NCBI RefSeq assembly: GCF_000768065.1
Contig: NZ_JRKM01000001.1
Coordinates: 1,240,001-1,304,000 of the forward strand
Length of the DNA: 64,000 nucleotides
Source: Aquabacterium sp. NJ1
GTDB taxonomy: Bacteria; Pseudomonadota; Gammaproteobacteria; Burkholderiales; Burkholderiaceae_C
Direction of reading: 5' to 3'
The position numbers and the translations under genes were made by a program. This document shows positions 44,398-53,446 of this stretch, one piece after another. Under the pieces are notes generated by a model. It had not been told where the DNA came from, did no database searches, and saw only the letters and a list, made by a program, of their open reading frames with translations. Within the stretch, counting starts at the first letter, position 1, and each line of letters begins with the position of its first letter.

Positions 44398-46464
44398 TTA
44401 GAAACTCACATTCATCGTCACCCGCACCGTGCGAGGCTCGGCCGGATGCGAGTGCAAATCGCCGACACCTTGTGCGGCCTCACCTTGCAGGCGCGAGGTG
44501 TAGTAGTAATCGATGTCGCTGGCCTTGCGGTCAAACAGGTTGAAGACATCCAGCGACAGCTTCACGTCGGGCGAGACCTTGTAGCCCACACGGGCGTAGG
44601 CCAGGGTCGTGCCTCGCGAGCGCTGGCTGTTGTCCTCGATCAGGGGGCGGGGGCCGAAGTAACGCAGCTGGAACTGGCCGAACCAGGGCCCCCAGCCGGT
44701 GACCGTTGCGCCCAGCGAGGCCACCGTTCGCACCGAGCCAGGTATGTAGCGGCCCGCATTGGGTGCATCACCCTGCTCTTCCTTGAAGCGCGATTGCGAG
44801 AACGCCAGGTCCGCATCCAGCAACAACCAGCTGTTGGCCACATAGTGGTTGTTGAACTCGATGCCATAACGCTTGCTGGCGCCGCTGGCTTCGGTGTCGC
44901 CCGCATCGCCCGAGAACACCAGCTCCGAGCCCAGCGTCAACTGCCACAAGGACAGAGAGGACTGCAGCCCGGGGACGATCTCTGTGCGCAGCCCCAGCTC
45001 GGCGCCCTTGGTCCTCACCAGTGCTGGTGAAGGCTCGATAGGGGTGCCTTGTTTCGGGCTGATGGTGGCGGTCACGCCGCGCGCATCGTTGCTGTGGAAG
45101 CCGTAGCCATAGCTGAAGAAGTACTCGGTCTTGTCCCAGGGGCCGAAGATGAGGGTCAGCTTGGGGCTGTTGATCAGCGCCGTCTGCCTGCCGCTGTTGC
45201 CTGCGATCGAGCTGTTGACGTCCACATGGTATTGATCGGTGCGGATCCCGGCCACGCTGCGCAACCAGGGCTGCCAACGGGTCTCGTTGCTGGCGTACAG
45301 GCCCACGCTGGTTTGCTTGACACGGCTTTCCTGCGTGGTGCTCAGGCGCTGGCCGTTTTCAGCGGCGTACAGGCCCACGGGGCTGAGGCGGTCATGACGC
45401 AGTTGCAGGCCCACGGTGTGGGTGCTGTCGTGCCCGGCCAGCGTGGTCTGCCAGCTGCGGCTGGTGTTCAGCCCATAGACCTGCCGGCTTTCGGATTGCT
45501 CGAACTGGTCGCCGTGAACGGGGTCATCCAGGAAGTAGGTGAAGTTGGAGAACAGATCCAGGCTGGACTGGATGGCGTAGGCATTGAGCTTGAACTCGCC
45601 ATCATCCAGCGCATGCAGCAGGTCATACGACAGGCTGAAACGCGAGGTGTCGCCATGGTCGCTGGCATCGACGGCGGCGAAGCGGCCAATGGCACCGCTG
45701 TCGACCGCGCGCTGTGGCACCTGATCGGTGGCGCGCCACTTGGCGGTGTAGGCCATGCCGGTGAGGGTCGAGCGCGTGTCGCCTTCGCCGAAGCTGTAGC
45801 GCAGCACACCGTTGGCACGCCGGAAGTTCTCCGGGTTGTCCCAAGGGCCGTCGTTGTGGGCGGCCTCGATGGCGTACAGCAGCTTGCCCGTGGTCAGCGG
45901 CGTCGTGTTCACCAAGAGCGCGCGTGCATAGCCGTTCTCGCCCGCGGTGAGGGAGGCCAGACCACGTGGCAAGCCATTGAACAGCTGGATGTGCGCGGCG
46001 CCGGCTGATGCGAAGTCGCCTTCGCTGGCGTAGTACGGGCCCTTGCGGTAACTGATGCGGTCGACCAGTTCTGGGATCAGCCAGTTGAGGTCACTGTAGC
46101 CCTGGCCGTGCGCGTGCGTGGGCATGTTGACGGGCATGCCGTCCACGGTGGTGGCGAAGTCGGTGCCGTGATCGAGGTTGAAGCCGCGCAGGTAGTACTG
46201 GTTGGCCTTGCCGTCGCCACTGTGCTGCGACACGATCACGCCGGGCACGAACTCCAGCACCTCGGCAGGCCTCAGCGTGGGGCGACTGGCCAGCAGCTTC
46301 GAGGTGACCACGCCTTCGCTGGCGACGTCCGATGTGCCGATGGCGTTGTCGTAATTGCCAGTGATGGTCACCGAGGGCAGTGCCGCGACCTGCTGGGCCT
46401 GGGCGAGTGAGGAGACCACAGCCACGGCACTGGCCAGAACGGTGCGAACAAAGGGGAACTGCAT
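44398..46464 (-). CDS. TonB-dependent receptor, third and unrelated to the paralogous pair
   Basis: A 688-residue outer-membrane receptor from the ATG at 46464 (GGAAG upstream). It has a signal peptide (MQFPFVRTVLASAVAVVSSL, cut after AQA), a plug (SVTITGNYDNAIGTSD; VLEFVPGVIVSQHSGDGK; YLRGFNLDHGTDFATTVDGM; PVNMPTHAHGQGYSDLNWLI) and a barrel ending RTVRVTMNVSF. The His-containing THAHGQGY segment is usual in this TBDR subgroup. It is divergent from a His-rich exported protein and is near HupE/UreJ and a PCuAC-like protein, which hints at a metal or metal-chelate ligand; that is inference. Confidence 0.92.
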   Translation of the reverse strand: MQFPFVRTVLASAVAVVSSLAQAQQVAALPSVTITGNYDNAIGTSDVASEGVVTSKLLASRPTLRPAEVLEFVPGVIVSQHSGDGKANQYYLRGFNLDHGTDFATTVDGMPVNMPTHAHGQGYSDLNWLIPELVDRISYRKGPYYASEGDFASAGAAHIQLFNGLPRGLASLTAGENGYARALLVNTTPLTTGKLLYAIEAAHNDGPWDNPENFRRANGVLRYSFGEGDTRSTLTGMAYTAKWRATDQVPQRAVDSGAIGRFAAVDASDHGDTSRFSLSYDLLHALDDGEFKLNAYAIQSSLDLFSNFTYFLDDPVHGDQFEQSESRQVYGLNTSRSWQTTLAGHDSTHTVGLQLRHDRLSPVGLYAAENGQRLSTTQESRVKQTSVGLYASNETRWQPWLRSVAGIRTDQYHVDVNSSIAGNSGRQTALINSPKLTLIFGPWDKTEYFFSYGYGFHSNDARGVTATISPKQGTPIEPSPALVRTKGAELGLRTEIVPGLQSSLSLWQLTLGSELVFSGDAGDTEASGASKRYGIEFNNHYVANSWLLLDADLAFSQSRFKEEQGDAPNAGRYIPGSVRTVASLGATVTGWGPWFGQFQLRYFGPRPLIEDNSQRSRGTTLAYARVGYKVSPDVKLSLDVFNLFDRKASDIDYYYTSRLQGEAAQGVGDLHSHPAEPRTVRVTMNVSF

Positions 46465-46699
46465 GCGTGACTTCCATTGACGACAGGGCACCGGCACGAC
46501 CCTGTACTGCCCGCCGCCATTTATGCGCTGTGGATGCTAAAGGCGCGTTGTGAATCTTCCGTGTCAACCCTTACGACGCCAACCCTTGCCTGGATGAGGC
46601 TGGTGGAACATGGCGCCCACCTGAACCGTCATCAAGGCTTCATGCGTGTGGCCTACAACCGCAAGCTGCCCCAAGCCGTGACGATGCGCTCACCCACCG

Positions 46700-47209
46700 A
46701 TGCTCGCCCTCCCCGTTCGATTTGCTCGCCACCACGCGCTGCGCCATCTGCTGGTGTGGGTGCTGGTCGTGAGCCTGCCGATCAACGGCATCTCGAACCT
46801 GCTGACGCAGATGCTGGGTGTGGCGCATCGCCACGTCGAGATCGCGCCCACACAGGACAGCGGCCCGGTCATTGACGCATCCCGCCTGCTGAGCGAACCA
46901 GCGCACCATCACTCGCATGAGGATGCGGCACACCCCCATCTGCACACCCATGCGCACATGATGTTCGAGCGCCACTTCCATCAACCCTCGGATGGCAGCG
47001 TGATCGCCTTGGGCTCGAAAGAGTCAGGACAGGATGGCCCCGGCCATGCCAACAGCCTGAGCGACACCGCAGGCCTGCACGGGCTGCGCCAGGCCCTGCA
47101 GACGCCTGCCTGGATGCCCATGGTGCTGCGCACCGGATGGCCGCGCTACGCGCCGCTGGCTTGGCGCAGCCACATCGTGACGCCTCTCGAGCGCCCTCCC
47201 CACCACTGA
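46700..47209 (+). CDS. Histidine-rich membrane or exported protein, probable metal binder
   Basis: A 169-residue protein with an N-terminal hydrophobic helix (HLLVWVLVVSLPINGISNLL) acting as a signal or anchor, then a His cluster around residues 69-93 (HHHSHEDAAHPHLHTHAH, then ERHFH). Such clusters bind nickel, zinc, cobalt or copper. The C-terminal part (LRQALQTPAWMPMVLRTGWP) has no recognised family. It is divergent from TonB receptor 3, and together they may take part in metal acquisition or sensing. No strong ribosome-binding site is seen, so the start is uncertain. Confidence 0.65.
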   Translation: MLALPVRFARHHALRHLLVWVLVVSLPINGISNLLTQMLGVAHRHVEIAPTQDSGPVIDASRLLSEPAHHHSHEDAAHPHLHTHAHMMFERHFHQPSDGSVIALGSKESGQDGPGHANSLSDTAGLHGLRQALQTPAWMPMVLRTGWPRYAPLAWRSHIVTPLERPPHH

Positions 47210-47342
47210 GGTGTGCGGCCCCACCTGGGCCGCCTCTTGCCCTGCATGAGCCCACGCGCCCGGATGCCATCCGGCGGCGTGGCCATGCGACTTCAACCTT
47301 GCGCCGCGGCCATCCGCCAGCGGCAACAGGAAGGGACACCTC

Positions 47343-48305
47343 ATGATTTGTTGGAACGACTTCGAGATGAACGAAGCCGGGCGCGCGCTCGGCCATGACC
47401 TTCACAAGCTGAGCCTGATCGCGCCGCATGCCAGCTGGCCAGCCGTCGTGCGCGAAGGCTTTGACGCCGCCGCTCATGCCGGGCAGCGCCGCCAGCGAGC
47501 CGACCGCTTTGTGGCCAAATGGCTGCAGTTACGCCTGAGCGCCTGGCGAAGAGGCCGTCGCGTGGCCGATGACGTGACGCCCGCGCTGTTGCGGGACATC
47601 GATGTGCCTCGCTGCCCGATCACCCGCCAGCCCCTGACCCACGGCAGCTTGCAGGACACGGACTGGTCGGTGGACCGCTTGAACAACGATGCCGCGTACG
47701 CCGCCTCCAACCTGGCGGTGATGAGCGTCAAGGCCAACCGGGCCAAGGGCGCGCTGAACTTTCAGCAGGTCTACGCCAGGTCCCAGCAGGCAGCCGATTC
47801 AGACGGCCTGCGCCCCGTCGAGTGGCTGCGGCTGGCAGTGTTGATGCTGGGGCCGGCCTATGCGACGCAAGCCCACGCGGCCCCCATCCTGCCCTTGTGC
47901 GCACCGCTGCCCTGCCGCTCGGTTCGCCTGGCACCACAGCAGGTTCAGCGCCTGCTCACCGTGAACGGCGCACGCCATGCCGACAAGAACCGCTTGATAC
48001 GGACGCTGGCTCAGGCCTGCAACAGCGAGATCGCGCGTGAGCGCCTGTTGTTTCTTGGCGAGGCGGTGCACGAAGGCTTGAAGCGCATCACCCCATCCGA
48101 GGAGTGTTGGGATGTGTGGCTCCAGCCGGCCGTGCTGCAGGCGCTGATGCGCTGGCATGATGCACTCGACCCATCCACCTGGGCACGTGTGGCGGCGCTG
48201 TCAGGCCAATTGTCGGGCGCTCGCCCGGAGACCCCGAGGCGATTGCAGGCCTGGTGCCTGCCGACAAGAGGCTATGCACCGCGCTTAATGACCGGATGGT
48301 GTTGA
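47343..48305 (+). CDS. Protein with degenerate HNH-like motif, function unknown
   Basis: A 320-residue protein with a good ribosome-binding site (AGGAAGG). Residues ~90-142 resemble an HNH endonuclease core: PRCPITRQPL, then DWSVDRLNNDAAYAASNLAV and SVKANRAKG. The usual DH is DR, and the second zinc-knuckle cysteine of CNxxKG is replaced (ANRAKG), so nuclease activity is doubtful. The rest is helical and unrecognised. Its last 21 bases overlap the convergent MFS/spermidine-synthase gene. Confidence 0.65.
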   Translation: MICWNDFEMNEAGRALGHDLHKLSLIAPHASWPAVVREGFDAAAHAGQRRQRADRFVAKWLQLRLSAWRRGRRVADDVTPALLRDIDVPRCPITRQPLTHGSLQDTDWSVDRLNNDAAYAASNLAVMSVKANRAKGALNFQQVYARSQQAADSDGLRPVEWLRLAVLMLGPAYATQAHAAPILPLCAPLPCRSVRLAPQQVQRLLTVNGARHADKNRLIRTLAQACNSEIARERLLFLGEAVHEGLKRITPSEECWDVWLQPAVLQALMRWHDALDPSTWARVAALSGQLSGARPETPRRLQAWCLPTRGYAPRLMTGWC

Positions 48306-50921
48306 AGCCGTGAGTTCGCGCAAGGCCTCGGCTGCATCCTGACTGGATGGCTGGATGCGGAGCAGGGCCGTCAACAACGCGCGTGCGGCCGGCTCGTCAC
48401 TGGCTGCCAGGGCGCCGGCCATGCGCACCAGCGGGTCGTAGGCCGGCCTGAAGTCTGGGCTCACGCGCAAGACGGACAACAGGGGTTCGCGCACCTGCGC
48501 CAGCATCTCCTCCACACGGCCCGTGGGCTGCACACGCATGCCGATCTCGACGAAACGCTTGCGGGAAGCCCAGTAGGCGGTCAGGCGCCTGGCCCAGTCT
48601 GGCTCGACGCCCTGCCCGGCCACCTCTTCGGGCGTGACCGCAAGCGCATCAAGCAAAGCCCACAAGCGGTCTCGCGGCAGGGAGTCCGGTGCATACGTGA
48701 TGCGTGGTGCGAGGTAGGTGACCACAGGGTGATCATCGGTGTTGAGCGGCGCCGAAGCGGCAAAACGGGCCAAGGCCTCGGGCCCTGCCAGCAGGCTGCC
48801 CAGCAAGGCCCATTCGTCTTCGATGCCAAAGGCCGCCGGCGAGATCGGCATGCGGGCGCGGGCCAGACGCTGGCGCAACAGCGCGGGATCAAAGTGCCCG
48901 CCATTCGCCCGTCCGATCAGGCCGATCACGGGGGTTTCCAGGCTGTTGCTGGCCAGGATCGCCATGCCGCCCGGGTAGACCGCCAGGAAGGACTTCACGA
49001 TGCTGCGCAGCGTGTCCAGATCCAGCTGGTGCAGCGGCAGCCACTGGCAGAACAGGCCATCGGCCGCCAACCTGTGGCGCACGAAATCGAAGTGCTCCAC
49101 CGTGTACAAGGCGCCTGAGCCGCTGCGTGCCGGCTGGAAGTTGTCGGACACGATCACGTCGTAGGTCTGCGGGCTGACGCGCACATAGCGCCTGGCATCA
49201 GCGGCCATCACGTGCAGGCCTTGACCGGGTGCACCCTCGTTGAAGACACGCCTGAAATGGCGCGAGGCCTCGATCACCTCGGGTAAAAGCTCCACCACAT
49301 CGACCTGCAGATCGGGGTCCTGCGCGGCGGAGCCGGATGTCACACCCGTGCCCAGGCCCAGGAACAAGGCTCGGTGCGGCGCAGGATGCAGGAGGATCGG
49401 CAACAAGGCCTGGCGGGCGTCCACCAGCCGCGTGGCGCTGCTGCCTTCCTGCTGGCGATTGTTGATGCGCAAGCGGGCCACGCCTTCAGCGTCTTCCACC
49501 ACGCTCACGGCGGCCATGGCCCCTTCCTGGTAGCTGACGATGTGCCCGCCGGGTGGCACATCCACAAAGACCAGTGGCGGCGCCATCAGCGCCACGGCCA
49601 AAGCCATGCCAGCCGGTGCCCAGCCCCATAGTGAGGCCCACAGCTGGCGCGAGCCCAGCAGCAGGTAGGCCGACGCCAGCAGGAGCAACACCACCTTGGG
49701 CCCCAGCCAGGGCGCCAGCGCCACGCCAAACAGGGGCGGGGCGAGCGCGGCCCCCAGGGTGTTGACACCCATGGCCCGGCCAAAGCTGATGCCCAGCGCA
49801 CTGGCCCGATGCGTCAGGTGGCTGAACAGGGCGCCCATGACCAGCGTGGGCAAGCCGAACGCCAGCAAGGCCAGCACGGCCTCGGCGCCCACGGCCGCCG
49901 CCATGGAGCCCTCTGCCAGCGTGATCACCTGATCACGCAGTGCCTGCGCGCCCCACAGGCTGATCGTGCCCAGCAGGCAGGCCATCGCCAGGGCGCTCAA
50001 CAGGCGATCCCCGAGTCGAGCCGGATCCTGAGACTTCAGCAAACGACGTTGATAGACAGCGGCACCACCAGCCGTGCCCACCAGGTACACCGCCAGCAGC
50101 ATGGCGAACGTGTAGACCGTGTCTTCCGCGACCTGGCTGATGACGCGCACCACCAGCACCTCATAGCCAATGCCCAGCAAACCGGTCAGGGCGAGCTGGG
50201 CCAGCAGACCGCGCCTGGCTCGAATCTCCACGGCCAGCGGCAGCGGTCGCGTCTGCACCAAGGCACGCGGGGGCAAGGCCAGCAAGGCAACACCGGCACA
50301 CAAGAGGTTGAGCCCCACGCACACGGCCGCCGTACGGGCCAGACCCCACGCTGGGATCAACCAGAAAGTGGCACTCAGCACGCCTGCGACGGCCCCGAAG
50401 GTGTTGCTGGCATAGTGCCCCGCGATGGAGCGCCGCTCGGCCAGCAAGCCCGCTGTCACGCGCTCCATGGCGGGCAAGGTGGCGCCCATGGCGGCCGTGG
50501 CAGGCAGCAGCAACAGGAAGGTGCCGCTGAAGGCCACCAGCCATTGCCATGCGGGAGAGGGCTGCACACCCGTCAACGCCAGCACCCCAGCACTGAATGG
50601 CGTCATCACCGCCATGAGGACCAGGCCCCACACGCCGATCAGCAGCTCGCAGGCCACATACCAGCGTAGAGGCCGGCCGCTGCGCTCGATGCGGGGCCCC
50701 AGCCCCAAGGCGCCCAGCGCCAGGCCGCCGAAGAACGCGGCCACCACGGCCAGCACGGCTGCCGACTCGTGGCCCAGCCAGGTGGCACATTGCTGCGTCC
50801 ACACCATCTGGTAACCCAGGCCGGCAAAGCCGGAGGCGAACATCAGGAGCAGCGCGGCCTGGTGGCGCACGTGCTCATGCACCACCGGCTCCGTGGCGGG
50901 CAGGCTCAGATCGGCTTTCAC
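48285..50921 (-). CDS. Fused MFS-like membrane domain and spermidine-synthase-like domain
   Basis: An 878-residue fusion. The N-terminal ~470 residues hold about 12-14 hydrophobic segments (LLLMFASGFAGLGYQMVWTQ; SNTFGAVAGVLSATFWLIPA), as in the transporter-like part of such fusions. The C-terminal part is a class I Rossmann fold of the polyamine synthase type (ALFLGLGTGVTSGSAAQDPD; VDVVELLPEVIEAS; YDVIVSDNFQPARSGSGALY). The last ~150 residues look like helical repeats. A true aminopropyltransferase role is doubtful. The GTG at 50921 overlaps the stop of the oxygenase gene; a GTG at 50948 is the alternative start. Confidence 0.82.
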   Translation of the reverse strand: MKADLSLPATEPVVHEHVRHQAALLLMFASGFAGLGYQMVWTQQCATWLGHESAAVLAVVAAFFGGLALGALGLGPRIERSGRPLRWYVACELLIGVWGLVLMAVMTPFSAGVLALTGVQPSPAWQWLVAFSGTFLLLLPATAAMGATLPAMERVTAGLLAERRSIAGHYASNTFGAVAGVLSATFWLIPAWGLARTAAVCVGLNLLCAGVALLALPPRALVQTRPLPLAVEIRARRGLLAQLALTGLLGIGYEVLVVRVISQVAEDTVYTFAMLLAVYLVGTAGGAAVYQRRLLKSQDPARLGDRLLSALAMACLLGTISLWGAQALRDQVITLAEGSMAAAVGAEAVLALLAFGLPTLVMGALFSHLTHRASALGISFGRAMGVNTLGAALAPPLFGVALAPWLGPKVVLLLLASAYLLLGSRQLWASLWGWAPAGMALAVALMAPPLVFVDVPPGGHIVSYQEGAMAAVSVVEDAEGVARLRINNRQQEGSSATRLVDARQALLPILLHPAPHRALFLGLGTGVTSGSAAQDPDLQVDVVELLPEVIEASRHFRRVFNEGAPGQGLHVMAADARRYVRVSPQTYDVIVSDNFQPARSGSGALYTVEHFDFVRHRLAADGLFCQWLPLHQLDLDTLRSIVKSFLAVYPGGMAILASNSLETPVIGLIGRANGGHFDPALLRQRLARARMPISPAAFGIEDEWALLGSLLAGPEALARFAASAPLNTDDHPVVTYLAPRITYAPDSLPRDRLWALLDALAVTPEEVAGQGVEPDWARRLTAYWASRKRFVEIGMRVQPTGRVEEMLAQVREPLLSVLRVSPDFRPAYDPLVRMAGALAASDEPAARALLTALLRIQPSSQDAAEALRELTASTPSGH

Positions 50922-51541
50922 GCGCTGAACTGCACGGCGTAGCCCCACGAATCCAGGCGCACCGGGATGGCGTTGAGGGCCAGGGTGATGCGCCGCTCGC
51001 CCTCGTTGGGCGGCACGGCGTGCATCAGGTAACTCGGGAACAGGACCAGGTCACCGGGCTGCGGCGACGGGCTGATCCATTTCTCGGCATTGAAGGGCCC
51101 CGTCACCACACCCGCGTGGTCGTTCTTGAAGGAGTAGTCCGTGCCACCGGGTGACTTCATGAACACGGTGCGCGAAGAGTCATGTGTGGGCGTGAGGTAC
51201 ACCACAGCCGAAATGAAGCTGTTGGCGTGGTTGTGCATGGACTGGCGCCCACCTTGGTCCAGCACATTGACCCACATCTCCTTGATGGACCAGCCCATGC
51301 GCTCGCCAAACAGCTGCGCACCAAAGTCCGCCAGCTTGGGCGTGATCAGGGCTGCCGCCTCGATCAGCAAAGGGCTGTCGCTCGGCTTGAGCATCTGCGT
51401 GTGCGACAAGTTGGACGAAGCGTTGTTCTCCTGCAAGGCCAGGCCGCTGAAGTGCTGCACCAGCCCGTCCACCAGGCTCTTGGGCAGGGCGCGGGGGGCA
51501 CGCATGATGGGCGTGGGAAAGATGCCGATGACTTCATCCAT
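50918..51541 (-). CDS. Putative 2OG-Fe(II) oxygenase (TIGR02466-like)
   Basis: A 207-residue jelly-roll oxygenase of the TIGR02466/2OG-FeII_Oxy_5 type. The iron-binding region is visible as QSMHNHANSFISAVVYL, with the distal His and the 2-oxoglutarate Arg in LMHAVPPNEGERRITLALN. Substrate unknown; relatives are often linked to modification of peptides or unknown metabolites. A strong ribosome-binding site (AAGGAAG) supports the ATG at 51541. It is followed, with overlap, by the MFS/spermidine-synthase fusion. Confidence 0.8.
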   Translation of the reverse strand: MDEVIGIFPTPIMRAPRALPKSLVDGLVQHFSGLALQENNASSNLSHTQMLKPSDSPLLIEAAALITPKLADFGAQLFGERMGWSIKEMWVNVLDQGGRQSMHNHANSFISAVVYLTPTHDSSRTVFMKSPGGTDYSFKNDHAGVVTGPFNAEKWISPSPQPGDLVLFPSYLMHAVPPNEGERRITLALNAIPVRLDSWGYAVQFSA

Positions 51542-51566
51542 GATGGGTACTTCCTTGTGTCATCTG

Positions 51567-52520
51567 TCAGGCGAAGATGGCCAGCACACGCGACCAGGCC
51601 CAGAACGAGGCCACCGCCCCGATCCCGTACAAGGTGGCCGTGCGGGCTTGTGCCACGCGCGACCAGCGCGAGGCCACGCGCCACAGCGCCCAGGCCGCTG
51701 CCACCGTCATCAGCTGGCCGATCTCGACGCCGACGTTGAAGGTCAACAGCGCGACCAGCATGTGGTTCTCGGGCAGGCCGATTTCCTTCAAGGCGCCGGC
51801 AAAGCCCAGCCCATGCACCAGACCGAACAGGAAGGCGACCACCGCAGGCCACCGACGCGCCAGGGTCTGTCGCTGGTGCAAGGCCTCGCCAGCCACCAGC
51901 ACGATCGACAGGGCGATGGACGCTTCGACCGGCGGCGAGCGCAAGGCCAGCCAACCCAGCGCACTCAAGGCCAGCGTCAGGCTGTGCGCCGCCGTGAAGG
52001 CGGTGATGGTCCACAGCAGGTTGCGCTTGAAGCCCACCAGGAACAGCAGGCTGATCACGAACAAGAGGTGGTCGACACCGGTGAGGATGTGCTCGACACC
52101 CAGCATGGTGTAAGCCCAGGCAATCTCGCCCATGCCTCGGCGGTCATCTGCGGCGCCATACAGATGCACCGTGGGCTGGCTCGCTGTCAGCGTGTAGACG
52201 CGGCTTTGCCCGTCCAGCCAGTACATCTTGACCAAGGCTGCTGAATAGGTCTTGCCTACCCCGGTGACCGACAGCGTGCCCTGCATGCCCGCCTTGCCGC
52301 AATGCAAGACGTTCATCTCCGCCGTGCACGACTCTGGCCAAACAGGCGACAGGTCATCACTGGCGGCGCGTTTCTCGGTGGCGGTCCATTGCCAGATGAA
52401 TTCACCTGGCGCCATCTCGCGCACCTGCATTTCTGCCATGCTCATTTCATGCGCACAAGCTGCGTTGCCAATCAACAGGCAGCTCAAGCTCAGCAGCAAG
52501 CGGTGAAGCCAGGCCCTCAT
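51567..52520 (-). CDS. HupE/UreJ family membrane protein
   Basis: A 317-residue protein with a signal peptide (MRAWLHRLLLSLSCLLIGNA, cut after ACA), a periplasmic N-terminal domain of about 110 residues and a C-terminal HupE/UreJ membrane domain with the motif HILTGVDHLLFVISLL and later HSLTLALSALG and FLFGLVHGLGFAGAL. Members transport nickel or cobalt or act in their delivery. The start overlaps the stop of the parvulin gene (TGATG-type overlap). No hydrogenase or urease genes are in the window, so the metal's use is unknown. Confidence 0.87.
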   Translation of the reverse strand: MRAWLHRLLLSLSCLLIGNAACAHEMSMAEMQVREMAPGEFIWQWTATEKRAASDDLSPVWPESCTAEMNVLHCGKAGMQGTLSVTGVGKTYSAALVKMYWLDGQSRVYTLTASQPTVHLYGAADDRRGMGEIAWAYTMLGVEHILTGVDHLLFVISLLFLVGFKRNLLWTITAFTAAHSLTLALSALGWLALRSPPVEASIALSIVLVAGEALHQRQTLARRWPAVVAFLFGLVHGLGFAGALKEIGLPENHMLVALLTFNVGVEIGQLMTVAAAWALWRVASRWSRVAQARTATLYGIGAVASFWAWSRVLAIFA

Positions 52521-53380
52521 TTGCTGGCCTCTTCGAACTTGATCTTGTACTTCTTGGCCATATTGGCCACGGCAGCACTGCGTTGTTCGGCCATGGTGGC
52601 GTCGGTCCAGGCCTGCAACACCAGCGGGCGCACCACCTCGAAGGCAGCGGGCTTGGGCGGGGTGACAGCCATCAGGCGCACGGCATGCCAGCCATCCTTG
52701 GTCTTGATGGCGTGCCATTCGTTGCTGCCGGCCTGTTCCAGCTCTTTGGCGAATTCAGGGCCGTAGCTCTGATCCAGGTTGGACTTGGGCCGCCCCTTGA
52801 ACACACGCAAGCCCGCTTCGGCATCGCCCGATGCACCGCTGTTCAAGGTGCCCACCAGGGCGCGCATGCGCGACTCGGTGTTCTCACCAGCCAGTACGGC
52901 CTCCTGGAAGTCGTAGCGTGCGGGTTCGTCATAGCTGGTGCGATGGGAATCGAACCACTCGCGCAGCACCTTGTCGTTCACGGGCGGCAGCTTGGTGTTG
53001 GCGTCCACCACGCTCAGGGCCTTGAAGATCACGCGTTCGCGAATGGCCGTGTCCCCCTTGTCAACTTGCAGGGCCAGGCCTTCGCGGTACAGCACCTCGT
53101 TGTCCAGCCACACGCGACGCAAGGCGGCGAGCTCCTTGGCATCGGGCTCGCGGCCGCGAGACTCCTTGAACACCTGCCTCGCCTCGGCATCCACGGCCGC
53201 ACCCACGATGATCGTGTGCGGGTCGTCGGCCCGGGTCACCAGATAGTGATCCGCGGCGAACAGCAAACCACCCAGCAGCATGAAGTGCAGCAGCGGCTCC
53301 CTGAGCCATTGGGGGGCCGCCGTGGCCTTGGGCAGCACGCCCGTTCGGTCGAGGGTGGAGGAGGACAGCGTGGAGGACAT
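52517..53380 (-). CDS. Membrane-anchored parvulin-type peptidyl-prolyl isomerase
   Basis: A 287-residue protein: a short cytoplasmic tail, one membrane anchor (about 31-47, PLLHFMLLGGLLFAADHYLV), a SurA-like helical region (RRVWLDNEVLYREGLAL) and a PpiC-like rotamase domain toward the C-terminus (FAKELEQAGSNEWHAIKTKD; GWHAVRLMAVTPP). It would help fold exported proteins. Its tight overlap with the HupE/UreJ gene is a pairing I have seen in other proteobacteria, where the isomerase presumably assists that membrane protein or its partner. Confidence 0.82.
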   Translation of the reverse strand: MSSTLSSSTLDRTGVLPKATAAPQWLREPLLHFMLLGGLLFAADHYLVTRADDPHTIIVGAAVDAEARQVFKESRGREPDAKELAALRRVWLDNEVLYREGLALQVDKGDTAIRERVIFKALSVVDANTKLPPVNDKVLREWFDSHRTSYDEPARYDFQEAVLAGENTESRMRALVGTLNSGASGDAEAGLRVFKGRPKSNLDQSYGPEFAKELEQAGSNEWHAIKTKDGWHAVRLMAVTPPKPAAFEVVRPLVLQAWTDATMAEQRSAAVANMAKKYKIKFEEASK

Positions 53381-53446
53381 AGAGGTACTTCTGAAGATGA
53401 CGCTTGAAAGGCAACAAGGTGCCTGGGTGTGAAGCGTACGGATCAG

